A stretch of DNA of 35,812 nt from Bacteroidales bacterium (GTDB taxonomy: Bacteria > Bacteroidota > Bacteroidia > Bacteroidales > UBA932). The DNA is taken from assembly GCA_017961345.1 (NCBI GenBank), contig JAGCXP010000056.1, positions 1 through 35,812 on the forward strand, read 5' to 3'. The notes under the pieces were generated by a model, which was not told the origin of the DNA, made no database searches, and saw only the letters and a list, made by a program, of their open reading frames with translations. Of this stretch, positions 23,309 through 32,060 are shown piece by piece. Numbering within the stretch: position 1 is the stretch's first letter; every line of letters starts with the position of its first letter. The position numbers were made by a program, and so were the translations under genes.

Positions 23309-24496
23309 TTACTTGTTGGCGATTTTGTAGGTCAGGCCGATACCGACCATTTCCTTCCACTGTACGCGCTTTCTCTCGGACCCCTTCGTGCCCTTGCTGT
23401 CGGGAATCATCACATTGTCGTCGTAGATCATATTGGTGATGAGGCTCAGGGAGATGTACTTGGTGAAGGTATACTCGAGACGGTTGTCCCAGGTAATACG
23501 GTAGCAACCCTTTTCAGGATCTTTGTTGCCCCACATCAGGTAATCGGTGAAAGCGGCAATCTGGCCGGTGTATTTGAAGCGGTCGTTGACAACCACCTTG
23601 AAATCCATCTTCAGCTGGGCACCGAGTTCGAAACGGGCGGCCTGATACCAGGTACCCATGTTCCAAAGCGCCGCCTCGGATTCTTCCTTGGTCGCGGCTG
23701 CCTCATAGGCGGCTTTGGCCTGGTTGTAGGCGGAGGTAGGATCGTCGGCAACCCGTTCGTCAGCCAGTTTCATACCATAGGACTTACGCAGCTGCGGGTC
23801 GTCCACGATGACGAAGCTGCCGGTCAGGGGGGCGAAGTTCAGGCTGAACCAACTGGTCGGGGTCCAGTCAATACCAAGGGCGAGGGTCGTGTAGGCAGGG
23901 GCGATGAAATTGGATTTCAGTACGCGGGCACGTTTCCAGGCCTGGACCTGATCCGACTTGGAAAGCTGCTCCAGATCAGTTGCGGGAGTATCCGTCCCTT
24001 CCGCGTTGTACTGACCGATGATATCCGCACCCGGCGTCTTGTAGTCGAAACCTTTAGCGAACTGGCTCTTGAAGTCGTAGGCGGCGGAAACGGCCAGGTT
24101 CGGGGCTACGGTGTAGCCGAATTTGGTCTCAAAGTAGATGCGGTCGTCGCTCTTCTGGAGAATGGGCTTGGAAGAAGCATAGAGGAAACCGAAATCCAAC
24201 TGGAGACGGTTGTTCCAGAAAATGGCGTCCTTCTTGTAGTTGGCGTTGGCGTCGATGAAGGCGCGCAGGGTGTGCGAATATTCGTCGCCACCGGCCGCCC
24301 AGTTCTGCAGGAACGTACCGCCGTAGTTCAGGGCGCCGTTGAAGTCGAGATACCAGAACTCGGAGGGAGCCGGTTTGGCGGGCACCACGGGTTCGGAAGC
24401 GGCAATGTCAGAGGCATTCTGCGCGGCAGGATCTTCCTGGGCGTTCGCGGCGAAGCAAACGAACATCGTCGCGGCAAGAATAAACAACTTTTTCAT
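23309..24496 (-). CDS. DUF3078 family outer-membrane protein
   Basis: A 395-residue protein with a signal peptide (MKKLFILAATMFVCFAANAQ, likely cleaved after AQ). After a short Ala/Pro-rich linker (about 20-45), the DUF3078 hallmark appears: FNGALNYGGTFLQNWAAGGDEYSHT, with the Asn-Trp-Ala-Ala-Gly-Gly core. The remainder alternates short aromatic-ended strands (for example FWNNRLQLDFGFLYA and RITWDNRLEYTFTKY), as in outer-membrane beta-barrels, and ends ILTYKIANK-like (GLTYKIANK). The function of the family is unknown. It sits between proS and tilS, 30 bases after proS and 3 before tilS. No clear promoter was seen in the AT-rich 30-base gap. Confidence 0.88.
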   Translation of the reverse strand: MKKLFILAATMFVCFAANAQEDPAAQNASDIAASEPVVPAKPAPSEFWYLDFNGALNYGGTFLQNWAAGGDEYSHTLRAFIDANANYKKDAIFWNNRLQLDFGFLYASSKPILQKSDDRIYFETKFGYTVAPNLAVSAAYDFKSQFAKGFDYKTPGADIIGQYNAEGTDTPATDLEQLSKSDQVQAWKRARVLKSNFIAPAYTTLALGIDWTPTSWFSLNFAPLTGSFVIVDDPQLRKSYGMKLADERVADDPTSAYNQAKAAYEAAATKEESEAALWNMGTWYQAARFELGAQLKMDFKVVVNDRFKYTGQIAAFTDYLMWGNKDPEKGCYRITWDNRLEYTFTKYISLSLITNMIYDDNVMIPDSKGTKGSERKRVQWKEMVGIGLTYKIANK

Positions 24497-24526
24497 ATAG
24501 GTTTAGTTAATAGTTTAATTATCAAT

Positions 24527-26005
24527 TTAATAAGAAATTGCAAAAATCACGCGGCGATGGGAAGGCTTTCCGCTGTAGATACACTTTCCTTCCTCCTCGC
24601 ACACATAGGAATCCATCGGGATACAGCGGATGGTCGCCTTGGTCTCCTCCTTGATTTTCTCCTCCGTCTCGGCCGTTCCGTCCCAGTGGCAGAGCAAAAA
24701 ACCGCCCTTCTGGATTTCGGTCTTGAACGTCTCCCAGTCGTCGCACTTGCGTACGTTCGCATCGCGGAATTGAAGCGCCTTGTTGTAGATATTCTCCTGG
24801 ATCTCGTCCAGCAGTTTCACCACGGCGGGGGCAATCCCCTCCAGGCTCATCAATTCCTTGCTCAGCGTGTCGCGGCGGGCCACTTCCACCGTGCCGGCTG
24901 CCAGATCGCGCGGACCGATGGCCATGCGTACGGGTACGCCCTTGAGCTCCCACTCGGCGAACTTGAATCCCGGACGCAGCGTGTCGCGGCTGTCAATCTT
25001 GACCGAAACACCGGAGGCTTCGAGTTCTTTCTTGACGCTTTCCATCTTTTCGAGAATGGCGGACCGTTCCTCGGGGGTCTTGTAAATGGGCACCATCACC
25101 ACCTGAATCGGCGCAAGTTTCGGAGGCAGGACGAGACCGTTGTTGTCGCCGTGTGCCATAATGAGCGCACCCATCAGACGGGTAGAAACGCCCCAGGAGG
25201 TCGCCCAAACATATTCCTGCTGGCCTTTGTTGTTGGTGAACTGCACCTCGAAACTCTTGGCGAAATTCTGGCCGAGGAAATGGGAGGTACCCGCCTGCAG
25301 GGCCTTTCCGTCCTGCATCATTGCCTCAATGGTCATCGTGTCCAAGGCCCCCGCGAAACGCTCGTTCGGACTCTTGTGGCCTACCACGACGGGCAGGGCC
25401 AGGGTATTGCGCGCAAAATCGGCATATACGCCCACCATTTCCAGCGCTTTTGCCTGCGCCTCCTCGGCGGTCGCATGGGCGGGGTGCCCCTCCTGCCAGA
25501 GGAATTCGGACGTACGCAGGAAAAGCCGAGTACGCATTTCCCAGCGGACGACGTTGCACCACTGATTGCAAAGAATCGGCAGGTCGCGCCAGGAGGTAAT
25601 CCAGTTCTTATAGGTATTCCAGATAATCGTCTCGGAGGTGGGCCGAACGATGAGTTCTTCTTCGAGCTTGGCGGAGGGATCCACGACCACGCCCTTCCCG
25701 GAAGGATCGTTCATCAGGCGGTGGTGCGTCACCTCGGCGCATTCCTTGGCGAATCCGGCCACATGCTCGGCTTCGCGGCTGAAGAAGGATTTCGGGATAA
25801 ACAACGGGAAATAGGCGTTCTGCACCCCCGTTTTCTTGAACATGTCGTCCAGCACGCGCTGCATTTTTTCCCAAATCGCATAGCCGTAGGGTTTGATGAC
25901 CATACAGCCGCGAACGGCGGACTGCTCGGCCAGGTCGGCTTTCACTACGAGATCGTTGTACCACTGGGAATAGTTGTCATCCCTGTCGGTCACTTCTTTC
26001 GCCAT
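24527..26005 (-). CDS. proS: Prolyl-tRNA synthetase, archaeal/eukaryotic-like form
   Basis: ProRS (492 aa) charges tRNA-Pro. The ATG at 26003-26005 ([20 protein letters not shown]) is preferred over an upstream ATG at 26039-26041, because the family starts near this block and the extra 12 residues are unconserved-looking. Class II motifs: motif 1 around [19 protein letters not shown], motif 2 as [25 protein letters not shown], and motif 3 within [21 protein letters not shown]. The short C-terminal extension ending in a Tyr (FAISY) is typical of the archaeal-like type, which lacks the editing insertion of E. coli ProRS. This type is usual in Bacteroidota. A promoter and structured leader of about 97 bases precede it. 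Confidence 0.96.
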   Translation of the reverse strand: MAKEVTDRDDNYSQWYNDLVVKADLAEQSAVRGCMVIKPYGYAIWEKMQRVLDDMFKKTGVQNAYFPLFIPKSFFSREAEHVAGFAKECAEVTHHRLMNDPSGKGVVVDPSAKLEEELIVRPTSETIIWNTYKNWITSWRDLPILCNQWCNVVRWEMRTRLFLRTSEFLWQEGHPAHATAEEAQAKALEMVGVYADFARNTLALPVVVGHKSPNERFAGALDTMTIEAMMQDGKALQAGTSHFLGQNFAKSFEVQFTNNKGQQEYVWATSWGVSTRLMGALIMAHGDNNGLVLPPKLAPIQVVMVPIYKTPEERSAILEKMESVKKELEASGVSVKIDSRDTLRPGFKFAEWELKGVPVRMAIGPRDLAAGTVEVARRDTLSKELMSLEGIAPAVVKLLDEIQENIYNKALQFRDANVRKCDDWETFKTEIQKGGFLLCHWDGTAETEEKIKEETKATIRCIPMDSYVCEEEGKCIYSGKPSHRRVIFAISY

Positions 26006-26042
26006 AACTTCCTTTGTTTTTTCAAAAAATCTTCTTAACATT

Positions 26043-26097
26043 GTGCCGTGGAAGCCGTCGAACAGACAAAGTCTGAAAAATGACCCCGAAACGGCAC
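26043..26097 (-). promoter_or_regulatory. Structured 5' leader of proS
   Basis: In the proS transcript a perfect outer stem (ACGGCAC with GTGCCGT, plus-strand 26043-26049 and 26091-26097) encloses a perfect 5-base hairpin with a 3-base loop (CAGAC-TTT-GTCTG on the minus strand, 26063-26075). No T-run follows, so it is not a plain terminator. A role in translational or stability control is possible but unproven. Confidence 0.35.
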
Positions 26098-26109
26098 GGG
26101 AATTGCCTG

Positions 26110-26117
26110 CAAAGGTA
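26110..26117 (-). promoter_or_regulatory. -7 box of proS
   Basis: TACCTTTG followed by CAGG on the minus strand is a perfect match to TAnnTTTG. The -33 region (CTTCTTTTC) is only T-rich. Predicted transcription start is near 26102. Confidence 0.5.
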
Positions 26118-26127
26118 GAAAAAAATT

Positions 26128-26877
26128 ATGAAAAGAAGGCTTATAATTTTAGCGAGCATCCCTCTGCTGCTCAGCGCCTGCGGAATCAGCCTGAACCTCT
26201 CCCAGGAAGGCAACGCTTTCGCAGACGGCATCTATGCCGGAGGGGCCGGCTACAGGCAAGCCGCTCCGGAGGAAGAAAGTACTCCGCTTCGCAGTTATTC
26301 CGAGTTTCCCGAGACCCTCAATCTCAGCGGCGTGACCTTCGTCGTGGTGCCTTACAGCGTTTGGTGCAGCCGCTACTGGTATCCGCATTCTTATTATTTC
26401 GGAGCCCCCTGGCATCCCTACCACTGGTACCGTCCGTGGGCTTGGGATGACCCTTGGTATCGGGATAGCTGGTTCGCTTGGTACGGTCCCCGCTACTATG
26501 GTCCGGGTCCCTGGTATGGCTGGTACGGTCCCCGTCCTTATCTCCATCCGTACAGACCGTATCGCCCCAGCCATCACGGCTACCATCCTGCCCCCGTCCG
26601 TCCGTCCGGTCCTTCCCATTACAGCCCGGGCCCCCGCTCGCAAGGCGGCATCGGCCATTCCTCTTCCGGCCACCGCAGCGGTTCCGTCGGCGGCAGTTCG
26701 CATAGCAGTCATTCTTCCGGCGGCGTCTATTCCGGAAGTCCCCGCAGTAGCAGCAGTTTCGGCGGCAGTTCGCACAGCAGCCATTCTTCCGGCGGCTCTT
26801 ATAGCGGCGGTCATTCCGGAAGCTCGCACAGTGGAGGCTCTTTCAGCGGCGGTTCCGGCCACAAGAGCCGTTACTAG
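26128..26877 (+). CDS. Low-complexity lipoprotein (Tyr/Trp/Pro-rich, then Ser/Gly/His repeats)
   Basis: A 249-residue predicted lipoprotein: MKRRLIILASIPLLLSAC with lipobox LSAC and lipidated Cys18. The next residues (GISLN) lack the acidic run of known Bacteroidota surface-export signals, so a periplasm-facing anchor is more likely. Residues about 70-150 are extremely rich in Tyr, Trp, Pro and His (repeated WYGWYGPR-like and HPYRPYRP-like units). Residues about 165-249 are Ser/Gly/His-rich, with the exact repeat GGSSHSSHSSGG twice. No catalytic motif is visible. The composition suggests an extended, sticky or metal-binding envelope protein, which is inference. It is divergent from proS and followed by the FadL-like gene. 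Confidence 0.82.
   Translation: MKRRLIILASIPLLLSACGISLNLSQEGNAFADGIYAGGAGYRQAAPEEESTPLRSYSEFPETLNLSGVTFVVVPYSVWCSRYWYPHSYYFGAPWHPYHWYRPWAWDDPWYRDSWFAWYGPRYYGPGPWYGWYGPRPYLHPYRPYRPSHHGYHPAPVRPSGPSHYSPGPRSQGGIGHSSSGHRSGSVGGSSHSSHSSGGVYSGSPRSSSSFGGSSHSSHSSGGSYSGGHSGSSHSGGSFSGGSGHKSRY
26689..26796 (+). repeat. Direct repeat inside the lipoprotein gene
   Basis: Two 36-base units (26689-26724 and 26761-26796), spaced 72 bases start to start, encode the same 12 residues GGSSHSSHSSGG and differ at a few third positions. Units of this kind can change copy number by slippage or recombination. Confidence 0.75.
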
Positions 26878-26910
26878 GCCCTTTGCTCTTTATTGAAAAA
26901 GAACAACACG

Positions 26911-28587
26911 ATGAAAACGAAACGATTTCTTCTCCTGGCAGGATCTGTGTTCCTGTCTCTTTCCGCCCCGGCGCAGACGCTGAGCGAAGGCCTCAATTAC
27001 GCCCGCATCGACTATGTCGGCACGGCCCGAACCCTGGCCATGGGCAACGCCTTCACCGCCCTTGGCGGCGATTTGGGGTCCATCGTGCTCAACCCGGCCG
27101 GCAGCGCCACCGCCGGATTCAGCCAGTTCTCGATTACCCCCGGTTTCGATTTGAGCGTCTCCCGCAGTCAGGGAACGCTCTCCCCCGGGCAGAGCACCCC
27201 GGAACTCTTTGCCACGGCCTCCAACGCCAATCAGGCGGCGTTTATGGTCCCCAACGGCGGATTTATGCTGAACTTCCGCACGAATAGCTCCGTACTCCAG
27301 GGCGTCAGCATCGGCCTGGTCTCTTCGATGACCCACAGTTTCAACAATAGGGCTACGGCGTATGAATCGGCAAACACCGTCAGTTCCTGGCTGCGTTCCG
27401 TCGCCCAGAGCGCGACCGACCGGAGGATTGACTACCGCGAAATGGACAAGGGTTATGACTGGGCCTTCCCGTTCGACGTCTTTCTGGGCTATAAAACCGA
27501 TATGATTTCCACCATCCGGGACCAGGTCGACCGTTACGCGGCCGTCACCGAAGTGGTGGAAGAAGACGGTAGCGGTGGATACCGCACCAAGCCCCGACCC
27601 GACGGCTCGCTGAGCCAGGCCTGGTCGCGTGAGGTCACCGGCAGCCGCAACGACTGGATCATCAACCTCGGCTTCAACTTCCTGAACAAAGTATTCTTCG
27701 GCGCCAACCTCGGCATTGTTTCCCTCTCGATGCGTTACAACGACGCCATTAAGGAAGCCGCCGTTGACCCCTCCAAATATGTCACGCATTTCGTGATTGA
27801 CGGGACGGATTACTATCCCCAGTGGCGGGAAGCCAAGTACGATTATAATCTGAACGCGAGCGGGGTCGGCGTATATGGCAAGTTCGGCATCCTGGTCGTC
27901 CCCGTCGAGTATCTGCGCGTAGGCCTTACGTGGCAGACGCCCATGACCCTAAAAATCTCCGAGCGCTTCGGCGCCACGGCCGTGAACACCTTCAACGACC
28001 GCCTTTTCGGCGGCACGTCCTCTCTTTCCGACTATCGGAATGAATTCCGCCTGTGGACGCCTTCCCGTTTCAGCGTGGGCCTGGCCGGCGTCATCCTCAA
28101 ACGCATCGTCATCAGCGGCGACTACGAGGTCTGCAATTACGGCAGGATGTCTTTCAAGGCGCAGAACTCGCTGTATGACAACGAGTGGGCGGCGCTCAAT
28201 CAGGAAGTAAAGACCGGCGCCAGTTTTTCCCACAACTTCCGTCTGGGTATCGAGGGACGCCTGACCGACCTTTTTGCCCTGCGGGCCGGAGCCAACCTGC
28301 TGACCACCCCCGAAGTCTATACCGATGAAAACAACGGCCACTCCACCCGCCATCCCATGAACTGGTTCAAACACGGTTGGAAGACCTTCAGTTTCGGTGC
28401 GGGTTATACGGGAACGGGCAGTTTCTTTGCAGATTTGGCTGTGGCCGCAAAGATTGCTCCCACCGAATATTTCTATCCCTACGCCGACCTCCACAACGCG
28501 AGCGGCGGCGTGGCCGTTCCGGCTCCCGAGATTGCCATCAAGAACACCCTCTGGACCTTCCTGCTGACCGTCGGCTGGCGATTCTGA
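26911..28587 (+). CDS. OmpP1/FadL/TodX-like outer-membrane protein
   Basis: A 558-residue protein. The ATG at 26911 begins a signal peptide (MKTKRFLLLAGSVFLSLSAPAQ); a TTG 18 bases upstream is less likely. The N-terminal block NYARIDYVGTARTLAMGNAFTALGGDLGSIVLNPAG is the hallmark of the Bacteroidota branch of the FadL/OmpP1 barrel family. Many aromatic-ended strands follow, and the protein ends TVGWRF, a C-terminal aromatic as expected for BAM-inserted barrels. Family members take up hydrophobic compounds, but the substrate of this protein is unknown. It starts 33 bases after the lipoprotein stop and converges on the WbqC-like gene with a 16-base gap; no terminator hairpin was seen there. Confidence 0.88.
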   Translation: MKTKRFLLLAGSVFLSLSAPAQTLSEGLNYARIDYVGTARTLAMGNAFTALGGDLGSIVLNPAGSATAGFSQFSITPGFDLSVSRSQGTLSPGQSTPELFATASNANQAAFMVPNGGFMLNFRTNSSVLQGVSIGLVSSMTHSFNNRATAYESANTVSSWLRSVAQSATDRRIDYREMDKGYDWAFPFDVFLGYKTDMISTIRDQVDRYAAVTEVVEEDGSGGYRTKPRPDGSLSQAWSREVTGSRNDWIINLGFNFLNKVFFGANLGIVSLSMRYNDAIKEAAVDPSKYVTHFVIDGTDYYPQWREAKYDYNLNASGVGVYGKFGILVVPVEYLRVGLTWQTPMTLKISERFGATAVNTFNDRLFGGTSSLSDYRNEFRLWTPSRFSVGLAGVILKRIVISGDYEVCNYGRMSFKAQNSLYDNEWAALNQEVKTGASFSHNFRLGIEGRLTDLFALRAGANLLTTPEVYTDENNGHSTRHPMNWFKHGWKTFSFGAGYTGTGSFFADLAVAAKIAPTEYFYPYADLHNASGGVAVPAPEIAIKNTLWTFLLTVGWRF

Positions 28588-28603
28588 TGGTCCCGGTGCC
28601 GCT

Positions 28604-29278
28604 TCAGGCTACATGCATTCCGGCGAGAACGTTCAGGCTGTCCGGCCCTTCGTTGAAGAGCAGATCCACGACGGAAAGGCCCTCGGTAAAACCGAATTTC
28701 GAAGAAAAAATCTGATAATAAGGCTCCCCTACCGCATACAGGGGGGCCTTTTTCGGACTCAGGCGGGTGCGCAGATCAAGCATTGAGGCGGCTTCTTCGG
28801 CCGCTTCGGAAAGGACATCCGTTTCCGGCCGGTAATCCGCGCTGTCTTCCACCACGGCGGGCAGATGCAGTTTTTCCAGCAGATAGTCCAATAGGCGCCG
28901 GTTCAAGTCATAGAGCAGCACTTCGCGGCTTTCCAGAATGTCGAAAAGACCGTCGCGGTAGTGCTCGAAGAAAGCGGAAGAACCGTACGCGGTAGAAAGG
29001 GCGTTCTCATGCAGGTGCACCCAGGGTGTGGAATAATCCACTTCCACCTCCCGGATGGGAATGTGCGGGGAAGTATGCCGGATGGGAACGAGCAGATTTT
29101 CCCGCCCCGAGGCGGAGAGAATCGTACAGCGATTGCGCCAGCTTTGCTTGCGGTAGTTCTCGCAGGCTTCCAGCACGAGACGGGCGGGCGCGATTTCCCC
29201 CTCGAGGGAAGCGTCCTTAGCGATGGCCGCAAAATAGTCCAGCGGCGGAAGATAAGCGGTGGAAAGGAGCAGGGACAT
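28604..29278 (-). CDS. WbqC-like family protein
   Basis: A 224-residue protein of the WbqC family. It has LLSTAYLPPLDYFAAIAK at the start, ENYRKQSWRNRCTILSASG (the conserved Arg-Asn segment), LLVPIRH and DYSTPWVHLHENALSTAYGSSAFFEHY (residues about 80-110). Members occur in O-antigen and polysaccharide loci, and the reaction is not well defined. Its ATG overlaps the lpxA TGA by one base (TGATG), so it is translated after lpxA. A role in lipopolysaccharide or surface glycan formation fits this context. Confidence 0.88.
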   Translation of the reverse strand: MSLLLSTAYLPPLDYFAAIAKDASLEGEIAPARLVLEACENYRKQSWRNRCTILSASGRENLLVPIRHTSPHIPIREVEVDYSTPWVHLHENALSTAYGSSAFFEHYRDGLFDILESREVLLYDLNRRLLDYLLEKLHLPAVVEDSADYRPETDVLSEAAEEAASMLDLRTRLSPKKAPLYAVGEPYYQIFSSKFGFTEGLSVVDLLFNEGPDSLNVLAGMHVA

Positions 29279-30093
29279 CAGTCAAGGTCGCCCTTGATGA
29301 CATTGGGTCCCATGCCCTTGACGATACCCCGTTTGGAATTGGCGATAAACTTCAGGATGGTATCCTTTTCCTCGCTGGGCGCAAAACCGATTTCAATCTT
29401 GGCGCAGGCGTCGGAAACGTTCATCCCGCTGTTGTAGATCATATCGTACATATCCTTGATGTCGCGGATCTGCTCGGTGGTGAAACCGCGGCGGCGCAGA
29501 CCGACGATATTGACGCCGGCATAAGAGATGGGATCGCGGCCGCAAAGGGAATAGGGCGGGATGTCCTTGTTGATTTTGCTGCCGCCGCTGACCATCGCGT
29601 GCTTGCCGATCTTGCTGAACTGGTGCGCGACGCTGCCGCCGCCCAGGATGGCCCAGTCATCGACTTCCGTCTCTCCGGCGATACCGACATAACTCACGAG
29701 GATGCAGTGGTTACCCACCTTGCAGTCGTGAGCCACGTGGGTGTAGGACATCAGCAGGACGTCGTCCCCAATCTGCGTCACGCCCTTCCCGCTGGCCTTC
29801 GTGCCGCGGTTGATGGTTGCGCACTCACGGATGTTGACGCGGTTGCCGATTTTCACCCAGGTCACCTCACCGTCGAACTTCAGGTCCTGCGGGATGGCAC
29901 CTACGACGGCTCCGGGAAACACGCAGCAGTCCTCCCCCATTTCCACATAGTTGAAAATGGTGGCGTGGGGCAGAATCTTGCAGCGGGGACCGATTGTGAC
30001 GAACTCGTCGATATAGGCGTAGGGGCCCACCTCGACATCCTCGGCGAGGACGGCATTGGGATGGACCGTAGCAAGGGGATGAATCTTAGCCAT
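29278..30093 (-). CDS. lpxA: UDP-N-acetylglucosamine O-acyltransferase
   Basis: LpxA (271 aa) adds a 3-hydroxyacyl chain to UDP-GlcNAc, the first step of lipid A synthesis. The left-handed beta-helix hexapeptide repeats run through about residues 1-190 (IHPLATVHPNAVLAEDVEVGPYAYI). The catalytic His is His122 in YTHVAHDCKVG, and the C-terminal helical domain contains GLRRRGFTTEQIRDIKDMYD. Length and motifs are normal. It follows lpxC after 2 bases and overlaps the WbqC-like gene by one. Confidence 0.97.
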   Translation of the reverse strand: MAKIHPLATVHPNAVLAEDVEVGPYAYIDEFVTIGPRCKILPHATIFNYVEMGEDCCVFPGAVVGAIPQDLKFDGEVTWVKIGNRVNIRECATINRGTKASGKGVTQIGDDVLLMSYTHVAHDCKVGNHCILVSYVGIAGETEVDDWAILGGGSVAHQFSKIGKHAMVSGGSKINKDIPPYSLCGRDPISYAGVNIVGLRRRGFTTEQIRDIKDMYDMIYNSGMNVSDACAKIEIGFAPSEEKDTILKFIANSKRGIVKGMGPNVIKGDLD

Positions 30094-30095
30094 GG

Positions 30096-31004
30096 CTATT
30101 TTTTGTTTTCAAGGATCATTCTCGCAACCTGCGAATTCACGAAGTGTCCGGTCTTGACGGCCTTGACCTCCGCTTTCAGGAAACCGCCGCAGAGGCGAAG
30201 GTCGCCCAGCAGGTCGAGCATCTTGTGGCGGGCGCACTCGTTTTCGAAACGAAGGGCCATGTTGTCCAGATACCCAACGCCCGTGTAGGCGGGAACGGGA
30301 ATCGAAAGGCCCTGACAAAGCGCCTCGACCCGCTCTCTGGGCACCGGATGTTCGACAATGACAATGGCGTTGTCGATATCTCCGCCCTTGATCAGGTTGT
30401 TCTTGTAGAGGTATTCGATTTCGTGGAAAAAGACGAAGGTGCGGCAGGGAGCAATCTCCTTCGCATAATCCAGGGACGGCGTCCAGCTGGCATCCTGAAT
30501 GCCGACTACCTGTGAGCCGAAATCCACGTGGATGGCATAGGACGGCTCCTTTTCGGTCGGGGTGACCGTCACTTTGATGCCTTTTACCGCGTCTTCGTAG
30601 ACGATTTCACGGGAAAGTTCAATGTATTTGCGCTCTGCGTTCTGCGTGGCGATGCCGCCTTTGACAATGGCCTCGCAATAAGGCTTGGCGCTGCCGTCCA
30701 GAATGGGAATTTCCTCATTGTCGAGGGAGATGAGGGCGTTGTCGATGCCCAGTCCCGTGAGGGCGGAAAGAATATGTTCGACCGTGATGACGTTGACGCC
30801 GTTTTGCGTGAGCGTGGTGCTGCGGGCCGTGTTGGAGACGTTGACCGCGAGCGCATCCACAAAAGCATCGGGACCGAGGTCGCTGCGAAGGAAACGGATG
30901 CCGCTGCCTTCCGCTGCGGGCGAAATTGTCATACGGGCCACTTTGCCCGTATGCAGGCCTTTGCCTTCGAAAGAACAGGGTTGGACTAAGGTTCTTTCTT
31001 TCAT
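30096..31004 (-). CDS. lpxC: UDP-3-O-acyl-N-acetylglucosamine deacetylase (LpxC without FabZ)
   Basis: LpxC (302 aa) is the zinc deacetylase that commits the pathway to lipid A. Zinc ligands are His77 (TVEHILSALTG), His260 and Asp264 (RHKMLDLLGD); the acid/base is His287 (TGHFVNSQ). In many Bacteroidota, including Bacteroides, LpxC is fused to the dehydratase FabZ in one chain of about 460 residues. Here the protein stops after the deacetylase (ILENKK), and lpxA follows 2 bases later, so the FabZ half is absent. fabZ must be elsewhere if present. A -7 box (31032-31039) lies between lpxD and lpxC. Confidence 0.96.
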   Translation of the reverse strand: MKERTLVQPCSFEGKGLHTGKVARMTISPAAEGSGIRFLRSDLGPDAFVDALAVNVSNTARSTTLTQNGVNVITVEHILSALTGLGIDNALISLDNEEIPILDGSAKPYCEAIVKGGIATQNAERKYIELSREIVYEDAVKGIKVTVTPTEKEPSYAIHVDFGSQVVGIQDASWTPSLDYAKEIAPCRTFVFFHEIEYLYKNNLIKGGDIDNAIVIVEHPVPRERVEALCQGLSIPVPAYTGVGYLDNMALRFENECARHKMLDLLGDLRLCGGFLKAEVKAVKTGHFVNSQVARMILENKK

Positions 31005-31031
31005 ATCCGGTCAGATTCTTCTAAAATTTCG

Positions 31032-31039
31032 CAAAGGTA
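31032..31039 (-). promoter_or_regulatory. -7 box upstream of lpxC
   Basis: TACCTTTG followed by CG on the minus strand is a perfect TAnnTTTG match in the 39-base gap between lpxD and lpxC. A good -33 box is not evident. If real, it gives lpxC-lpxA-wbqC a start separate from lpxD, with a leader of about 20 bases. Confidence 0.4.
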
Positions 31040-31043
31040 ATGA

Positions 31044-32042
31044 TTATTTTTGATTTGTGCGCCCGCTTTTTCGAAACTGTACGTAAGCGCGCAGAAATTC
31101 TCCGTGTTCAAAGCCCGGATTGCCCTGGAAGGCTTTGCCTTCTTCGGTTACGGATTTGATGAGCGAACTCTTGGCGGCGACCATCGTCCGGTCTGCAATC
31201 TGCAAGTGTCCGGAAATGCCCACCTGGCCTGCCAGGGTGCAGTTTTTCCCGATCTTGGACGAACCGGCAATGCCCGTCTGGGCGCAGATGACCGTGTTCT
31301 CCCCTACCTCGACATTGTGGGCAATCTGCACGAGGTTGTCGATCTTGGCCCCCTTGTGGATAATTGTGGAACCTATCTGGGACTTGTCCACCGTCGTGTT
31401 GGCACCGATTTCCACATCATCCTCAATGACGACGTTGCCGGTATGCTCGATTTTCTTGTAGGTCCCGTCCGGCTGCGGAGCGAAACCGAAGCCGTCCCCG
31501 CCGATGACCACACCCGCCTGCAGGATCACCCGGTCGCCAATCACGCTGCCCGAATAAATCTTCACGCCGGGATAAAAGATGCAGTATTTGCCGATGGTGA
31601 CATTCTCGCCGATATAGACCTGGGGATAGATTTTCGTATAATCCCCTACCGTCGAATGGCTGCCGATGTAACTCTGGTCGCCGACATAGACTTTTTTGCC
31701 GAGGCTGGCGCTCATCTTGACGACGCAATGGCTGCCGCGGTAGCGTTTGTAGGCGCGTTTCTGCTCCGATGCATATTCCAGCAGGGAGGCGACCGCACTG
31801 TAGGCGTCTTTCACGCGAACGAGCGTAGCCTCTACGTGCTGCGAAGGCTCGAAACTCTCGTTCACGATAATGACGGTAGCCTTGCTGGTATAAACGTATT
31901 TTTCGTACTTGGGGTTGGCAAAGAAACAGATGGCACCCGGTTTCCCGCTTTCGATACGGGCGAAGGTTTTGACAACGGCCTGGGGATCTCCGTCTACGCG
32001 GCCGCCGAGGATTTCAGCGATTTTTTCGGCTGTCAGTTCCAT
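31044..32042 (-). CDS. lpxD: UDP-3-O-acylglucosamine N-acyltransferase
   Basis: LpxD (332 aa) adds the second acyl chain in lipid A synthesis. It has the N-terminal uridine-binding domain (about 1-100, with GDPQAVVKTFARIESGKPGAICFFANPKY in shorter form: ICFFANPKYEKYV), a left-handed beta-helix with hexapeptide repeats (about 105-290), the GGDGFGFAP block at 181-189 and catalytic His242 in QIAHNVEVGENT. The last 30 residues form a C-terminal helix. Length is normal. The gene is first in the lpxD-lpxC-lpxA-wbqC order and diverges from rimP across a 125-base spacer. Confidence 0.97.
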   Translation of the reverse strand: MELTAEKIAEILGGRVDGDPQAVVKTFARIESGKPGAICFFANPKYEKYVYTSKATVIIVNESFEPSQHVEATLVRVKDAYSAVASLLEYASEQKRAYKRYRGSHCVVKMSASLGKKVYVGDQSYIGSHSTVGDYTKIYPQVYIGENVTIGKYCIFYPGVKIYSGSVIGDRVILQAGVVIGGDGFGFAPQPDGTYKKIEHTGNVVIEDDVEIGANTTVDKSQIGSTIIHKGAKIDNLVQIAHNVEVGENTVICAQTGIAGSSKIGKNCTLAGQVGISGHLQIADRTMVAAKSSLIKSVTEEGKAFQGNPGFEHGEFLRAYVQFRKSGRTNQK

Positions 32043-32060
32043 TTACACGCTATTTTTCTT

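Noticed and set aside
22721..26038. Plus-strand open frame of 1105 codons opposite tilS, DUF3078 and proS
   Set aside because: It crosses three solid minus-strand genes and their gaps and shows no family motif.
26006..26041. ProS starting at the upstream ATG (26039-26041)
   Set aside because: It would add 12 residues ([12 protein letters not shown]) not expected in the family; the ATG at 26003-26005 begins the conserved block.
26689..26796. Short direct repeats as a CRISPR-like array
   Set aside because: Only two in-frame units within a Ser/Gly/His-coding gene, with coding spacers and no cas genes nearby.
26149..26862. Minus-strand open frame (237 codons) opposite the low-complexity lipoprotein
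   Set aside because: Its Ala/Gly/Arg/Thr-rich translation is the expected antisense of a repetitive Ser/Gly/His gene.
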